Assembly (NCBI GenBank): GCA_030145195.1
Contig: JAQYVY010000019.1
Coordinates: 1 to 60,364, forward strand
Length of the DNA stretch: 60,364 nucleotides
Source: Desulfuromonadales bacterium
Lineage (GTDB): Bacteria; Desulfobacterota; Desulfuromonadia; Desulfuromonadales; BM103
Direction of reading: 5' to 3'
A program made the position numbers and the translations under genes. The notes beneath the pieces were generated by a model, which was not told where the DNA came from, made no database searches, and saw only the letters and a program-made list of their open reading frames with translations. Positions 33,259 to 44,070 of the stretch are shown here, one piece after another. How positions within the stretch are numbered: the stretch's first letter is position 1; each line of letters starts with the position of its first letter.

Positions 33259-34659
33259 TCATTTAACATCAACATCATCTTCAACATCAATGCCAAATTT
33301 GGAAAGGCGATAGCGGATCGATCGAAAGGTTATACCAAGTAACCCTGCCGCCGTTTTGCGCACACCGCCAGTACGGGTCAAGGCCTTGAGCAGAATCTCT
33401 TGTTCGATTTCACCAAGGTAGGCATCGAGGTCCATACCGGCTTCAGGGATATCGGTGAGCGGTGTGACCGAAGTTGACATCCCTGTTACCAGATTGGGCG
33501 GCAGACAATCGAGGGTAACTTTACCTTCGTGGCCTAGCACCGTGGCTCTTTCAATGACATTTTCCAGTTCGCGGACATTACCGGGCCAGTGATAATCAAT
33601 CAGGCGACGCATGGCATCCTCGTCGACCTTAACCCCCTGCTGTCCAGTAAACCGCTCCCAAAAATATTCAATCATCACCGGGATATCTTCGCGGCGCTGG
33701 CGCAGCGGCGGCAGATCGACGCGGATAACGTTAAATCGGTAGTAAAGATCTTCGCGAAAGCTGCCCTCGGCAACAGCCTCTTCAAGGTGACGATTGGTCG
33801 CCGCCAACACGCGCACATCAACCTGCAGATCTTTGGTGCCGCCAACCCGACGGAACTCATTCTCCTGCAACACACGCAACAGTTTGACCTGCATCATGGC
33901 GGGCAGTTCGCCGATTTCATCCAGAAAGATCGTGCCGTTGGCCGCTGTTTCAAACAGGCCAGGTTTCTGCTTGATTGCCCCGGTAAAGGCCCCCTTTTCA
34001 TGACCGAAGAGTTCGCTCTCAAGCAAATTCTCCGGTATCGCGCCACAGTTGATCGGCACGAACGGGCCATCACGACGATCACTATTATAATGGATCGCCC
34101 GCGCCACTAGCTCCTTACCGGTTCCAGATTCACCGGTGATCAAGACTTTGACCGGACTCGATGCAACTTTCTTGACCATTGTGAAAACATCGTGCATGGC
34201 CTTCGATTTGCCGACCAGCCCATCAAAGGTGTACCGCTTGCCCAACTCCTCCTTCAACGCCAGGTTTTCCTGGCGCAATTCGCGGCGCTCCAAAGCGTTT
34301 TTGACAATCAGCCGGATTTCTTCGTTTTTAAACGGTTTGGTGATGTAATCGTAAGCACCCTGCTTCATCGCTTCGACAGCTTCATCTGTTGATGAAAAAG
34401 CCGTCACCATCAGCACCACTGTTTCCGGTGTGCGTTCTTTGATATGAGCCAACAACGCCAGACCATTCATCCGCGGCATTTTGATATCTGAGATAACCAG
34501 GTCATAACTGTGATCACGCAGATGAGTGACTGCCTGGAGGCCGTCAATAGAAGTGTCGACCTGATAACCTTCACGATGCAGCATGATACTGAGGAAATCG
34601 CGCATGCTTTCTTCGTCATCGACAATCAGGATTCGGTATTTATTTGATTCAGCACTCAT
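33259..34659 (-). CDS. pilR: Sigma-54-dependent response regulator PilR
   Basis: 466 residues: receiver domain with phospho-acceptor D58 and acid pair D14/D15, AAA+ domain with GESGTGKE Walker A and the sigma-54-contacting GAFTGA loop, and a C-terminal Fis-type helix-turn-helix (ending [19 protein letters not shown]). It activates sigma-54 promoters. The start overlaps the end of pilS by four bases. The sigma-54 site at 32858-32873 is the obvious local target. Confidence 0.9.
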   Translation of the reverse strand: MSAESNKYRILIVDDEESMRDFLSIMLHREGYQVDTSIDGLQAVTHLRDHSYDLVISDIKMPRMNGLALLAHIKERTPETVVLMVTAFSSTDEAVEAMKQGAYDYITKPFKNEEIRLIVKNALERRELRQENLALKEELGKRYTFDGLVGKSKAMHDVFTMVKKVASSPVKVLITGESGTGKELVARAIHYNSDRRDGPFVPINCGAIPENLLESELFGHEKGAFTGAIKQKPGLFETAANGTIFLDEIGELPAMMQVKLLRVLQENEFRRVGGTKDLQVDVRVLAATNRHLEEAVAEGSFREDLYYRFNVIRVDLPPLRQRREDIPVMIEYFWERFTGQQGVKVDEDAMRRLIDYHWPGNVRELENVIERATVLGHEGKVTLDCLPPNLVTGMSTSVTPLTDIPEAGMDLDAYLGEIEQEILLKALTRTGGVRKTAAGLLGITFRSIRYRLSKFGIDVEDDVDVK

Positions 34660-36323
34660 TGCAGGTTCTCCGGCTCACATGAGCAGCGGCACTCATCAGG
34701 CAGTTCAATAATAAAACGGGCACCACCGAGGCTCCCTGGTTCAACAAAAATGCGGCCTTGATGTGCCTCAATCTTTGCGTAAACATTGGCCAAACCAAGG
34801 CCTGTCCCTCGATCTTTGGTGGTAAAAAACGGTTCGAAGAGTTTGTCACGATCATCTTCAACGATCCCGGCACCGGTATCTTCAACCACTATTTCACCCT
34901 TATCCGCATCGATAGATATCTGGATCTGTCCCTCGTGGCCACAGGCTTCTCCAGCGTTAAGCAGCAAATCCCACAAAGCTTGATGCATCTTTTGACGATC
35001 AATATTCATCAGGACCGGACTTTGATAATTTTTTACGATTTCGACGCCTTCAAACTGACCGCTGGCATTCAATAGTGCAATCAACTCATCGAGCAATAGC
35101 GCCAAATTAACACACTCCAACTGCACCGGAGTCGGTCGGGCAAAAGTCAAAAAATCACTGAGCAACAGGCTCAAGCGATCAGCCTCTTTAATAACAATTT
35201 TCATAAGACGCTGGTCTTCTTCATTGACGTCAGCATCCTCAAGCAACAGTTGAACTGAGCCGCTGATAGAGGCCAAAGGGTTGCGGATTTCGTGGGCCAA
35301 ACCAGAGGCCAGACGCCCGACGGCGGCCAGGCGATCAGAGCGCTTGAGTTGCTCTTCCAGGGCCTTATACTCAGTCAAATCCTGAAATGCGATCAAAAGA
35401 CCGAGATTGTTATTGGTTTTATCGACAACCGGGCTGGCAGAATATCCAAGGGTGAGAGTCTCATTTGGATTCTTCTTATAAGTTGTCTCGCCACGCTCAA
35501 TACCAATCAAATTCTGCGGATCAAACGCATCAAATTCTGGGAAGATAACTTCCACTGGACGATTATAAACCTCTTCCAAATGATACCCGGTGATCTTGCA
35601 GGCAGCATTATTGAAAGAGCGAACCCGCCCCTTTGAATTGACGACCATCAGACCGCTGTTGATATTGGTTAAAATCGACTGGTTCAAACGCTCCAGTTCG
35701 CCATAATCGATCTCACGCCTTTCTCGGGCCTCCTCGCTACGACGCAATCTCTCGGCAAGAGCACCACCCAGCAATGCGGTTAGAAAAAATGCCCCGACGT
35801 GAAGAAAAACTGCATAAAACACATCGTAATGATTAAGGACTTTAGGAACCGGTTGTCCGACAAACAGCGGTAGATAACCATAGTACTGCAAATCGAGCAA
35901 GCTACCGTACAGGATTGAAGAGGCCGAAGCCACGATCAAAAGTTGTGGTCGGGGACAAAAAACACTGGCAGCAATAATGACCAGAATAAAAAAGAAAGAG
36001 AACGGGCTGATAACACCGCCAGTCAGATAAATAACCAGGACCACAAAGAGCAAATCCCAGGTCAACTGTGCATTGATGAAATTACGGTAATGATCAAGGC
36101 GGGTGAGAAGCGTTGCCGAGATGGCTGCCTGAAATATGGTAAAAAAAGCCAAAGCGACAAGGTAGCGAGCGACCGGCGAGCTGCTCCAACTTGCCGATTG
36201 CAAATGGTATAAAACCGTGCCGCTCAGAAACAGGCATATCATCAGCAGCCGAACGATAAGATACCACGTTAGCTGCCGACGCAACGTTGGCTGAGGAATT
36301 TCAGGCTCCGGCACTACCATCAT
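34656..36323 (-). CDS. pilS: Sensor histidine kinase PilS
   Basis: 555 residues: about six membrane segments (up to roughly 190), a PAS domain (about 215-320), then a HisKA domain with the phospho-accepting His in LAHEIRNPLASISGS and a C-terminal ATPase with DTGAGI and GTGLGL motifs. This is the usual membrane-embedded PilS. It phosphorylates PilR. The gene follows pilC after nine bases. Confidence 0.9.
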   Translation of the reverse strand: MMVVPEPEIPQPTLRRQLTWYLIVRLLMICLFLSGTVLYHLQSASWSSSPVARYLVALAFFTIFQAAISATLLTRLDHYRNFINAQLTWDLLFVVLVIYLTGGVISPFSFFFILVIIAASVFCPRPQLLIVASASSILYGSLLDLQYYGYLPLFVGQPVPKVLNHYDVFYAVFLHVGAFFLTALLGGALAERLRRSEEARERREIDYGELERLNQSILTNINSGLMVVNSKGRVRSFNNAACKITGYHLEEVYNRPVEVIFPEFDAFDPQNLIGIERGETTYKKNPNETLTLGYSASPVVDKTNNNLGLLIAFQDLTEYKALEEQLKRSDRLAAVGRLASGLAHEIRNPLASISGSVQLLLEDADVNEEDQRLMKIVIKEADRLSLLLSDFLTFARPTPVQLECVNLALLLDELIALLNASGQFEGVEIVKNYQSPVLMNIDRQKMHQALWDLLLNAGEACGHEGQIQISIDADKGEIVVEDTGAGIVEDDRDKLFEPFFTTKDRGTGLGLANVYAKIEAHQGRIFVEPGSLGGARFIIELPDECRCSCEPENLQ

Positions 36324-36332
36324 GAGGTTATA

Positions 36333-37547
36333 TTATCCGATCGCACTGCCCATTTGGAAGATAGGGAGATACATGGCGATAACCAGACCACCGACTGCGA
36401 CACCAAGGAAAAGCATCAGCAACGGCTCCATCATGGCCGTTAGGTTACCAACCGCATCATCGACTTCATCATCATAAAAGTCGGCGACCTTGTTGAGCAT
36501 GGTGTCGATAGATCCAGACTGCTCACCGACCGCAATCATCTGGCAGACCATCGACGGAAAAACTCCAGACTTTTCCAATGGTTCTGCAATCGTCTTGCCT
36601 TCACTGATACTTTGAGCCACTCGATAAATAGCGTTCTCAACGATTTTGTTGCCCGCAGTTTTGGCGACAATATCCAGCCCATCCAAAATCGGCACACCAC
36701 TGGTGATCATGGTACCGAGGGTTCTGGTAAATTTGGCTACGGCAACCTTGCGAACCAAAGGCCCCATCACCGGTAGTTTCAGAAACAATGCATCAAAGAG
36801 CAGTTCCCCTTTGGGCGTTTTGTAGATCAATTTAAGACCCTTCACAATCACGAAACAGGCAACGATGATAGCTATAAAGTAGGCTTGGAGCAGCTCACTC
36901 AAAAAGATAACAACCCGGGTCGGTAGCGGCAACTGGGCGCCAAAAGATTCAAACACTGATTGGAACTGTGGAATAACGAAAACCAGAATAACGGCAATAA
37001 CAATGACAGCAATACCGACAATTGTCGCCGGGTAGGTCATCGCGCTTTTAACCTGCTTTTTCAATTTGAGTGCTTTTTCAATATAAGCCGCTAATCGATT
37101 GAGAATAGTATCAAGGATACCGCCGATTTCACCGGCGGCGACCAGATTGACGTAAAGGCTATCAAACGCTTTAGGATGTTTTTTCAGGGCATCGGCAAAA
37201 GTTGAGCCCGATTCAACATCTTCCTTGACCTGAGTCAGGACTGTTTTGAAGGTTTTATTCTCCTGCTGTTTGCTCAGGATATCAAGGCACTGCACCAGCG
37301 GCAGACCCGCATCAATCATGGTGGCAAACTGCCTGGTGAAGATCACGATATCCTTGGTTGTGACCTTCGGCTCAAAACCAGGGATATTAATTTCCAGATC
37401 AAGGCCCTTGCCACGTTCCTTGATAGGACCAGGAGCAATCCCCTGCGTACGAAGTTGCGCCTGGACAGCCTCAACGCTCGGGGCTTCCATCTCCCCCTTC
37501 ATGACTTGACCTGACCTGGTGGTACCTTCCCAAGCGAACTTACCCAT
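36333..37547 (-). CDS. pilC: Type IV pilus platform protein PilC
   Basis: 404 residues with two T2SSF domains (each holding cytoplasmic helices and ending in membrane segments near 170-220 and 370-395). The conserved stretches FTRQFATMIDAGLPLVQCL and FTRTLGTMITSGVPIL mark the two halves. It is the inner-membrane platform on which pilins assemble. I start at ATG 37547; a TTG six bases upstream is an alternative. GAGAGG lies upstream. Confidence 0.9.
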   Translation of the reverse strand: MGKFAWEGTTRSGQVMKGEMEAPSVEAVQAQLRTQGIAPGPIKERGKGLDLEINIPGFEPKVTTKDIVIFTRQFATMIDAGLPLVQCLDILSKQQENKTFKTVLTQVKEDVESGSTFADALKKHPKAFDSLYVNLVAAGEIGGILDTILNRLAAYIEKALKLKKQVKSAMTYPATIVGIAVIVIAVILVFVIPQFQSVFESFGAQLPLPTRVVIFLSELLQAYFIAIIVACFVIVKGLKLIYKTPKGELLFDALFLKLPVMGPLVRKVAVAKFTRTLGTMITSGVPILDGLDIVAKTAGNKIVENAIYRVAQSISEGKTIAEPLEKSGVFPSMVCQMIAVGEQSGSIDTMLNKVADFYDDEVDDAVGNLTAMMEPLLMLFLGVAVGGLVIAMYLPIFQMGSAIG

Positions 37548-37613
37548 AATCAACCTCTCAGTTGTTGTTGGAAATACTTCATCAACCCTACACCTTGCAC
37601 CTTACTGCAACGG

Positions 37614-38729
37614 TTACCTTCTCGCGCCACCGGTTGCAACCCCACGCTTAAGAGCCGCCTGAGGATTGGACATCATTTCCTTGAGCTCTTCAATATCGGG
37701 AGATCGGGACATGGCATTGTCCAACGAAATCTGTTTCTTGTGCAAGAGTGAGAACAGACACTGGTTCATCGTCTGCATCCCATACTTTTCCTGCCCCATC
37801 TGCATCTGCGAATAGAGCTGGTGAACTTTATTATCGCGGATCAAGGCACGAATCGCGGTATTAGGCACCATGATTTCCAGCGCAAGAACCCGACCCTTAG
37901 TGTCCTGACGCGGGATCAAGGTCTGGGAAAGGACACCTTCCAGAACGAAGGAAAGCTGGGTACGCACCTGCTGCTGCTGGTGAGTTGGAAAGACATCCAC
38001 GATACGGTTGATGGTCTGCACCGCTCCATTGGTATGCAACGTCGCAAAGCAAAGGTGGCCGGTTTCGGCAATCGACAGTGCCGCCTCAATGGTTTCCAGA
38101 TCACGAAGTTCGCCGAGCAAAACAACATCAGGATCCTGACGCAGGATATATTTGAGTGCATTTTTGAAGGAATGAGTATCTGAGCCAACCTCACGCTGAT
38201 TAACGATACAATTTTTATGCGGATGAAGATACTCAATCGGATCCTCAATTGTAACAATGTGTTCGTGTCGCTCGGCATTAACATTGTCGATAATCGACGC
38301 CAACGTTGTTGATTTACCGGAGCCGGTCGGCCCGGTCACCAGCACCAATCCGTTCGACTTGCCGGATATCTGTCTAATGACAGGCGGCAAGCCAAGTTCG
38401 TCAAAAGAAAGGAATTTATAGGGGATAAGGCGGAAGACGCCACCTACGGCGCCGCGCTGTACATAGATGTTACCGCGAAAACGAGCCAACCCCTTAACGC
38501 CGAAAGAAAAATCTAATTCATTGATTTCCTCAAATTTGCGTTTCTGCATTTCAGTGAGAATGCTGTAGCAGATATTTTTCGTATCGGCGGGCGTGAGAGC
38601 GCGCATTTTCATTGGCGTCATCTTACCGTTAACGCGTATCTGCGGCGGTGTCCCCGTTGTGATGTGAAGATCGGAAGCTCCGTTCTCCACCATGGTGTTT
38701 AGCATTTGCTGAATTGAAAATTCGGCCAT
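37614..38729 (-). CDS. pilT: Pilus retraction ATPase PilT
   Basis: 371 residues: Walker A GPTGSGKST near 130, Asp-box IEDPIEYLH, Walker B RQDPDVVLLGELRD, His-box HTNGAVQTINRIVD, and the PilT-type C-terminal AIRALIR motif, which here reads NTAIRALIRDNKV. It powers pilus retraction. It is spaced 115 bases from pilB by a strong terminator, so pilT-pilC-pilS-pilR may be expressed separately from pilB. Confidence 0.9.
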   Translation of the reverse strand: MAEFSIQQMLNTMVENGASDLHITTGTPPQIRVNGKMTPMKMRALTPADTKNICYSILTEMQKRKFEEINELDFSFGVKGLARFRGNIYVQRGAVGGVFRLIPYKFLSFDELGLPPVIRQISGKSNGLVLVTGPTGSGKSTTLASIIDNVNAERHEHIVTIEDPIEYLHPHKNCIVNQREVGSDTHSFKNALKYILRQDPDVVLLGELRDLETIEAALSIAETGHLCFATLHTNGAVQTINRIVDVFPTHQQQQVRTQLSFVLEGVLSQTLIPRQDTKGRVLALEIMVPNTAIRALIRDNKVHQLYSQMQMGQEKYGMQTMNQCLFSLLHKKQISLDNAMSRSPDIEELKEMMSNPQAALKRGVATGGARR

Positions 38730-38813
38730 ACCGCAGGTTGCTCCTTATTATTTCTTATTACCCCATAGAAACCAAAATACTACAGAAACAAAGATATAGG
38801 GGTTATCGCCCCG

Positions 38814-38837
38814 AAAAATAGCCCCCATGCGGGGGTA
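38814..38837 (-). terminator. Rho-independent terminator after pilB
   Basis: The minus-strand CCCCCGCATGGGGG stem-loop is followed by CTATTTTT. It lies just downstream of the pilB stop codon at 38845. Confidence 0.8.
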
Positions 38838-38844
38838 GCCATTA

Positions 38845-40548
38845 CTAACCTTCATCAGCGATGGTACAACGCAGTGTTTCTTCAAATGAAGTAATTTTCT
38901 CGGACATTTTTGTTAAAGCTGCCTGACGCATTGTTTTCACGCCCAATCGCATCGACTCCCGCTTCAATTCTGCGGTGTTGGCACCCGACAGAACCATTTC
39001 GCGCAGCTCCTCAAACATTGGCATAACCTGGTAAAAGCCGACCCGCCCCTTGTAACCAGTACCGTTGCATTTAGCGCAGCCTTCACCCTTGTAGCAGACG
39101 AAATCATCAACTTCAGCCTCAGGGACCCCGGCCTGAATAAGGGTCTCCCTGGGGATATCTTCCGGAACCATGCATTCGGTACAAAGTCGGCGACCAAGGC
39201 GCTGCCCGGTAATCAGGTTAACGGCAGAGGCCACCAGGAAAGGCTCAATCCCCATATTGAGCAGACGATTGACCGTACTGGGGCAATCATTGGTATGCAG
39301 CGTAGAAAGCACCAAGTGTCCAGTTAATGCGGCCTTGACACCAATTTCGGCAGTTTCGAAGTCGCGGATCTCACCAATCATGATGATATCCGGGTCCTGG
39401 CGCAAGAAGGAGCGCAGGGCTGATGCGAAGTTTAGGCCGATTTCTTCATGCATCTGACACTGGTTAATTCCGGCGAAGTTGAATTCGACGGGATCTTCTG
39501 CGGTCGAAATGTTCTCAGTCACCTTGTTCAGTTCAGCCAGTGCCGAGTAGAGAGAAACGGTTTTACCGGAACCGGTCGGTCCGGTCACCAGCACCATACC
39601 GAACGGCTTATGAATTTGTTCTTTAAACCACTTCAGCGAACTTTCTTCATATCCGAGTTTGGTCATATCAAGCTGCAAGTTCGACTTATCAAGCAGACGC
39701 AGTACGATCTTTTCGCCAAACAAAGTCGGCAGGCAACTTACGCGATAGTCCATGTCCTTACCGCCAGGAAGTTTGATCTTGATCCGACCGTCCTGCGGCA
39801 GACGCCGTTCAGAGATATCCATCTCCGACATAATTTTGATACGCGAAGTCAAGGCGTTCTTCAGCTTCAGCGGCGGCTTCATGACCTCGTGCAACACACC
39901 GTCGATGCGATAACGAACCCGAAAAGATTTTTCGTAGGGCTCAACATGGATGTCGGAGGCTTGTTTCTTGATCGCATCGGTGAGAATCAGGTTGACCAGC
40001 TTAACAACCGGGGCATCCTCACTGGATTTCGCCAGTTCACTCAGATCGACTTCATCATCATCATCGATAACCTCAAGATCGATATCATCGAGATCTCCCA
40101 TGACATCGTCGAAAGAGGCGCTCTGGTCGTAATATTTATCGATTGCCGCTTTAATACTTGCTTCGGCGGCAACGACGACCTCAACATTGTAGCCAGTCAT
40201 AAACTTGATATCGTCGATGGCGAAAATATTGGAAGGATCAGCCATCGCGACGATCAAGGTCGAACCGGCGCGGTTAACCGGGACCAGTTGATACTTTTGC
40301 GACACCTCGGCAGGAATGAGCTTGATGACGCTCTCATCAATTTCAAATTCACTGAGATTTATGGATGGAACACCGTACTGTCGAGAGAGAAACGCTGCCA
40401 GGTCTTCTTCTTTGAGATAACCAAGCTTGACCAGGCTGGCACCAAGGCGCCCACCGCTGGTCTTCTGCTCATCAAGGGCCATGGCGAGTTGTTTTTCGTC
40501 AATTAAATTGTTGCGAACCAAAAGTTCGCCGAGACGGTTAGTTGCCAT
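38845..40548 (-). CDS. pilB: Pilus assembly ATPase PilB
   Basis: 567 residues: N-terminal MshEN domains (about 1-150, with an acidic linker), then a secretion ATPase with Walker A GPTGSGKT near 324, Walker B RQDPDIIMIGEIRD, and a zinc-binding four-Cys motif of two C-x2-C pairs (CTEC and CAKC near 460-490). It drives pilus extension at the inner membrane. N-terminal MshEN domains can bind cyclic di-GMP in some family members. Confidence 0.9.
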   Translation of the reverse strand: MATNRLGELLVRNNLIDEKQLAMALDEQKTSGGRLGASLVKLGYLKEEDLAAFLSRQYGVPSINLSEFEIDESVIKLIPAEVSQKYQLVPVNRAGSTLIVAMADPSNIFAIDDIKFMTGYNVEVVVAAEASIKAAIDKYYDQSASFDDVMGDLDDIDLEVIDDDDEVDLSELAKSSEDAPVVKLVNLILTDAIKKQASDIHVEPYEKSFRVRYRIDGVLHEVMKPPLKLKNALTSRIKIMSEMDISERRLPQDGRIKIKLPGGKDMDYRVSCLPTLFGEKIVLRLLDKSNLQLDMTKLGYEESSLKWFKEQIHKPFGMVLVTGPTGSGKTVSLYSALAELNKVTENISTAEDPVEFNFAGINQCQMHEEIGLNFASALRSFLRQDPDIIMIGEIRDFETAEIGVKAALTGHLVLSTLHTNDCPSTVNRLLNMGIEPFLVASAVNLITGQRLGRRLCTECMVPEDIPRETLIQAGVPEAEVDDFVCYKGEGCAKCNGTGYKGRVGFYQVMPMFEELREMVLSGANTAELKRESMRLGVKTMRQAALTKMSEKITSFEETLRCTIADEG

Positions 40549-40685
40549 ATAAGTCTAGTTTCTCCCACTTATTAAAAATAATTTGACCATACTAGCTAAT
40601 GGTCAAGATACCTGTCAAGCGAGATGCCGTCTAACACACTGTAATCAGAATCAAAATTGTTTTCTAACCGAAGACTCTATTAGAA

Positions 40686-41660
40686 TCAAGCCTTCGGTTC
40701 TCCGCAATCAAGATATTCATGATATTCAACGACATGCGATGTTGCAAGCAGCGAACGAGCGGTGCCAATATCACTATCAACTGATCGCTGTAGTTCAGCG
40801 ACCGATGAGAAACGCTTCTCATCACGTAACCGCTCGACAAAATAGATTCTCAGGCGCTCGCCATAGAGATCGCCCTGAAAATCTAACAGATGAATCTCCA
40901 GAGAGGGCTCGGCCCCGACGAAAGTCGGCCGCTGCCCGATATTGACCACCGCATCGAAATAGTCATCTCGCCATTTGACCTTGACTGCATAGACCCCCTC
41001 TTTCGGTAACAACTCTTTTTCAACCGACAGATTGGCAGTCGGAAAACCGAGTTTGCGCCCTCGCCCGTCACCATGAATGACCAAACCGTCCAGGGTGAAA
41101 TTGCGGCCCAGGATTTTAACTGCCGAGGCAACCTGACCAGAGCCTACCGCCTGACGGATTCGCGTGGAACTGTAGGCCTCTGCTCCGGCCTGTATCGGCT
41201 CCAGCACATCAAGACCAAAACCGTGTCGCGCCGCCTGAACAGCAAGGAACTCGGCATCACCCTCCCGGTTGCGACCAAAGGCGTAGTCGTAGCCGACCAC
41301 CAGGTGACACAGCCCCAACCGGCGGAGCAAGATCTCTTCAACAAAATCAGCCGCTGGCAGCTTTGCCAGTTCATGGGTAAAGGCAAGGATCGCCAGTAGG
41401 TCGATGCAGGACGCTTCGAGCAGTCGAACTTTCTCATCCGGAGTGTTAATCCGCAAAGGCGCACGCTCTGGTGCCAGCAGACGTAGAGGGTGCGGCTCGA
41501 AAGTCAACACCGCCGAGGTGCCATCCAACGCCCTCGCTTTATGCACAACCCGCCGGAAAATCTCACGGTGCCCGAGATGAACACCATCAAAGTTCCCAAT
41601 CGTCAAGACCGTGCGTTTGGGCACTTCATCTAAACTGTCAAGATCTCTTACAACCTGCAT
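40686..41660 (-). CDS. ribF: Bifunctional riboflavin kinase/FAD synthetase
   Basis: 324 residues: N-terminal nucleotidyltransferase with TIGNFDGVHLGH near 21-32 and the TFEPHPL motif, then the riboflavin kinase domain with KLGFPTANL near 207-215 and VNIGQRPTF. It makes FMN and FAD from riboflavin. A 40-base gap separates it from the exoribonuclease gene. Housekeeping function. Confidence 0.9.
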   Translation of the reverse strand: MQVVRDLDSLDEVPKRTVLTIGNFDGVHLGHREIFRRVVHKARALDGTSAVLTFEPHPLRLLAPERAPLRINTPDEKVRLLEASCIDLLAILAFTHELAKLPAADFVEEILLRRLGLCHLVVGYDYAFGRNREGDAEFLAVQAARHGFGLDVLEPIQAGAEAYSSTRIRQAVGSGQVASAVKILGRNFTLDGLVIHGDGRGRKLGFPTANLSVEKELLPKEGVYAVKVKWRDDYFDAVVNIGQRPTFVGAEPSLEIHLLDFQGDLYGERLRIYFVERLRDEKRFSSVAELQRSVDSDIGTARSLLATSHVVEYHEYLDCGEPKA

Positions 41661-41700
41661 TGATAACTCTCTTCGGAGACTGTCTTTACGGGGACAGTCA

Positions 41701-43857
41701 CTAACGCTTCCGCCCTCTCGGTTTACGACTTCTCATCGGAGCGGGGTTCGACTCCACCAAGCGAAAATCGATTTCCCGGCGATCAAGATCAACTTTATGG
41801 ACCACCACCTTAACCAAGGTACTAATGCCAAATTCTCGCCGGCGATTCATGCCGATCAAACGATGTCGTTCTTCTTCATACTGATAAAAGTCATCAGTCA
41901 AACTTGAGACATGCACCATCCCTTCAACAAAGTAATCTTGAAGTTCAACAAAGAAACCAAAAGCATGCGCAGAAGTGACGATACCACTAAAATGCTCACC
42001 CAGTTTATCCGACATAAACTGACATTTTTTCAAATGAACGACATCGCGTTCGGCCTCCATCGCCCTGCGCTCGGTCATGGAGGCACGATTGGCAATCTCC
42101 TCAAGTGACGCCAAAGGTTTCCCTGGCTGGGGTTCACGTTCTCCCAGTCGTCGTTTCAAGACGCGATGCACCATCAGGTCGGGGTAACGCCGAATCGGCG
42201 AAGTAAAATGACAGTAGTTATCAGCAGCCAGGCCAAAGTGCCCCAAGTTGTGAATAGAATAATAAGCCCGAGGCAAGCTGCGCAACAAGACATGGTTGAT
42301 AACATGCTCTTCAGGCTGTCCGGCGACCCGATCCAGGAATTCCTGCAGTACTTTGGGCTTGAGGCCTTCTGCCGGAATTGAAATCCCCTGGTTAAAGTAG
42401 GCGATAAATTCCTGAAAAGCGGCGATTTTACCTTCGGTCGGAGCTTCGTGGACCCGGTAAATCATCGGTTCCCGTTGTTGTCCGAGCCAGGCGGCAACCG
42501 CCTCATTGGCTGCCAGCATGAATTCTTCAATCAAGCGATGTGCCAGATTGCGTTCGGTGCGCACAATATTCTCCGGACGCCCTTTCAAATCAAGCTGGAT
42601 CTGCGCCTCGGGAAGATCGAAGTCAAGGCTACCGCGTTGCTGGCGTAGCTCGATACGCAACTCGGCTAATTCCCGCATATTTTCGAGGTCTTCAACCAGA
42701 GGTTGTCGTTGGGTGCGTGCCTCAGGGTCTCTCTCAACCAGAATAGCTGCAACCTCAGTATATGTCAGACGAGCCCGACTGTGAATCACCGCCGGGCAAA
42801 AACGCATCCCGACCCGATGCCCCGAGGCATCAAAATCCAGCTCCGCCACCATCACCAGTCGGTCAACTTCCGGATTGAGCGAGCAGATCCCGTTACTCAA
42901 AGCCTCTGGAAGCATCGGCAGGCAGGCCCCGGGAAAATAAACACTGGTGCCGCGACCGAAAGCTTCTTGATCGATAACACTACCGGCGGGGACATAATGC
43001 GCCACATCGGCAATCGCAACCCAAAGACGATAACCGTCGCCCGCCCGTCGAGCGATTGCAACGGCATCGTCGAAATCCTTCGCCGACTCACCATCAATCG
43101 TCACAAAATCAAGCTGCCGCAGGTCCTCGCGTTCCGCTAACTCCTGTGGGCTAACCTGCAGCGGCACCTTACCAGCAGCGACCATGGCTTCTGGTGAGAA
43201 TTCGTATGGGAGGTCGAATTGGATGGCAGCAACTCTGACTTCGACAGCTGGATCTGTGGCATCTCCGAGGACCTCAGTGACCCGGCCAACAGCGCCACGG
43301 GAGTGTTCAGGATAACTTTCAATCGTGACCAGAACCATCTGCCCAGATTTGGCGTCACCGGCGGCTCCTGGAGGAACAAGAAGGTCATCTTTAAGGTGTG
43401 GATCGACGGGGGAAACATAGTCCACACCATGCTCGGTAAAATAACGTCCGACCACCGTTTGATGCGCTCTCTGTTCGACACGGATCACCCGGCCTTCCGG
43501 GCGACCAGTCCGTAGCGATCGTTCCAGTCGGACGACCACCAGATCACCATGCATTGCTGGCCGAATGTGCCGTGCCGGGATGAAAACATCCTGGGCCTTA
43601 TCATCAACCGGGGAGACAAAACCATAACCATCACGATGCAGGCTGAGAGTTCCAACGACCAGATTTACTTTTCTGGGCAGGGCAAAGCGTCCGCCCTTCA
43701 GTTGCACCAGGGAACCGTCTTTCACCATCCCCTTCAAATTTTTCCCAAGCTCTTTACGTTCGCCAGCACTCAGATCAAGCGCCTCCTGAATCTCCTTGAG
43801 GCCCAAGGGACGGTTGGCACGCTGTTGCATCAAAATGAGAATAACGTTGAAATCCAT
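41701..43857 (-). CDS. rnr: Ribonuclease R (RNase II-family exoribonuclease)
   Basis: 718 residues: an N-terminal winged-helix domain, cold-shock-type RNA-binding domains, the RNB catalytic domain with VTIDGESAKDFDDAVAI holding the metal-binding Asp residues, and a C-terminal S1 domain followed by a basic tail (MRSRKPRGRKR). It degrades structured RNA 3' to 5'. I start at ATG 43857 (MDFNVILILM); a further 20 residues upstream are open but unlike the family. Confidence 0.85.
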   Translation of the reverse strand: MDFNVILILMQQRANRPLGLKEIQEALDLSAGERKELGKNLKGMVKDGSLVQLKGGRFALPRKVNLVVGTLSLHRDGYGFVSPVDDKAQDVFIPARHIRPAMHGDLVVVRLERSLRTGRPEGRVIRVEQRAHQTVVGRYFTEHGVDYVSPVDPHLKDDLLVPPGAAGDAKSGQMVLVTIESYPEHSRGAVGRVTEVLGDATDPAVEVRVAAIQFDLPYEFSPEAMVAAGKVPLQVSPQELAEREDLRQLDFVTIDGESAKDFDDAVAIARRAGDGYRLWVAIADVAHYVPAGSVIDQEAFGRGTSVYFPGACLPMLPEALSNGICSLNPEVDRLVMVAELDFDASGHRVGMRFCPAVIHSRARLTYTEVAAILVERDPEARTQRQPLVEDLENMRELAELRIELRQQRGSLDFDLPEAQIQLDLKGRPENIVRTERNLAHRLIEEFMLAANEAVAAWLGQQREPMIYRVHEAPTEGKIAAFQEFIAYFNQGISIPAEGLKPKVLQEFLDRVAGQPEEHVINHVLLRSLPRAYYSIHNLGHFGLAADNYCHFTSPIRRYPDLMVHRVLKRRLGEREPQPGKPLASLEEIANRASMTERRAMEAERDVVHLKKCQFMSDKLGEHFSGIVTSAHAFGFFVELQDYFVEGMVHVSSLTDDFYQYEEERHRLIGMNRRREFGISTLVKVVVHKVDLDRREIDFRLVESNPAPMRSRKPRGRKR

Positions 43858-44036
43858 GTTACCAATAATACCTTGGGATAAGCTCTGTGCCCGAAAAAAG
43901 TTAAGGCAGAGGATCACACGACCGGGGAAGCACAGCGACGTAGAGAAAAAACTGCCAAGGAATCGGTCCCGCTGGGGGGTCCTCTGTGCCTCTCTACCGC
44001 TGTGGCAAAAGTTTTATTGTGGTTTTAAGCTAAAGC

Positions 44037-44062
44037 AAAAACGCCCCCAGAGAATGGGGGCG
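44037..44062 (-). terminator. Rho-independent terminator after the ParM-like gene
   Basis: The minus-strand CGCCCCCATTCTCTGGGGGCG hairpin is followed by TTTTT. It ends nine bases past the stop of the ParM-like gene. Confidence 0.85.
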
Positions 44063-44070
44063 CGTCGAGA

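Noticed and set aside
39448-40506. Long plus-strand open frame (352 codons) opposite pilB
   Set aside because: It lies wholly within pilB on the other strand, has no recognisable domain, and pilB is clearly the real gene.
42448-43515. Several overlapping plus-strand frames opposite rnr
   Set aside because: All are shadows of the exoribonuclease coding sequence.
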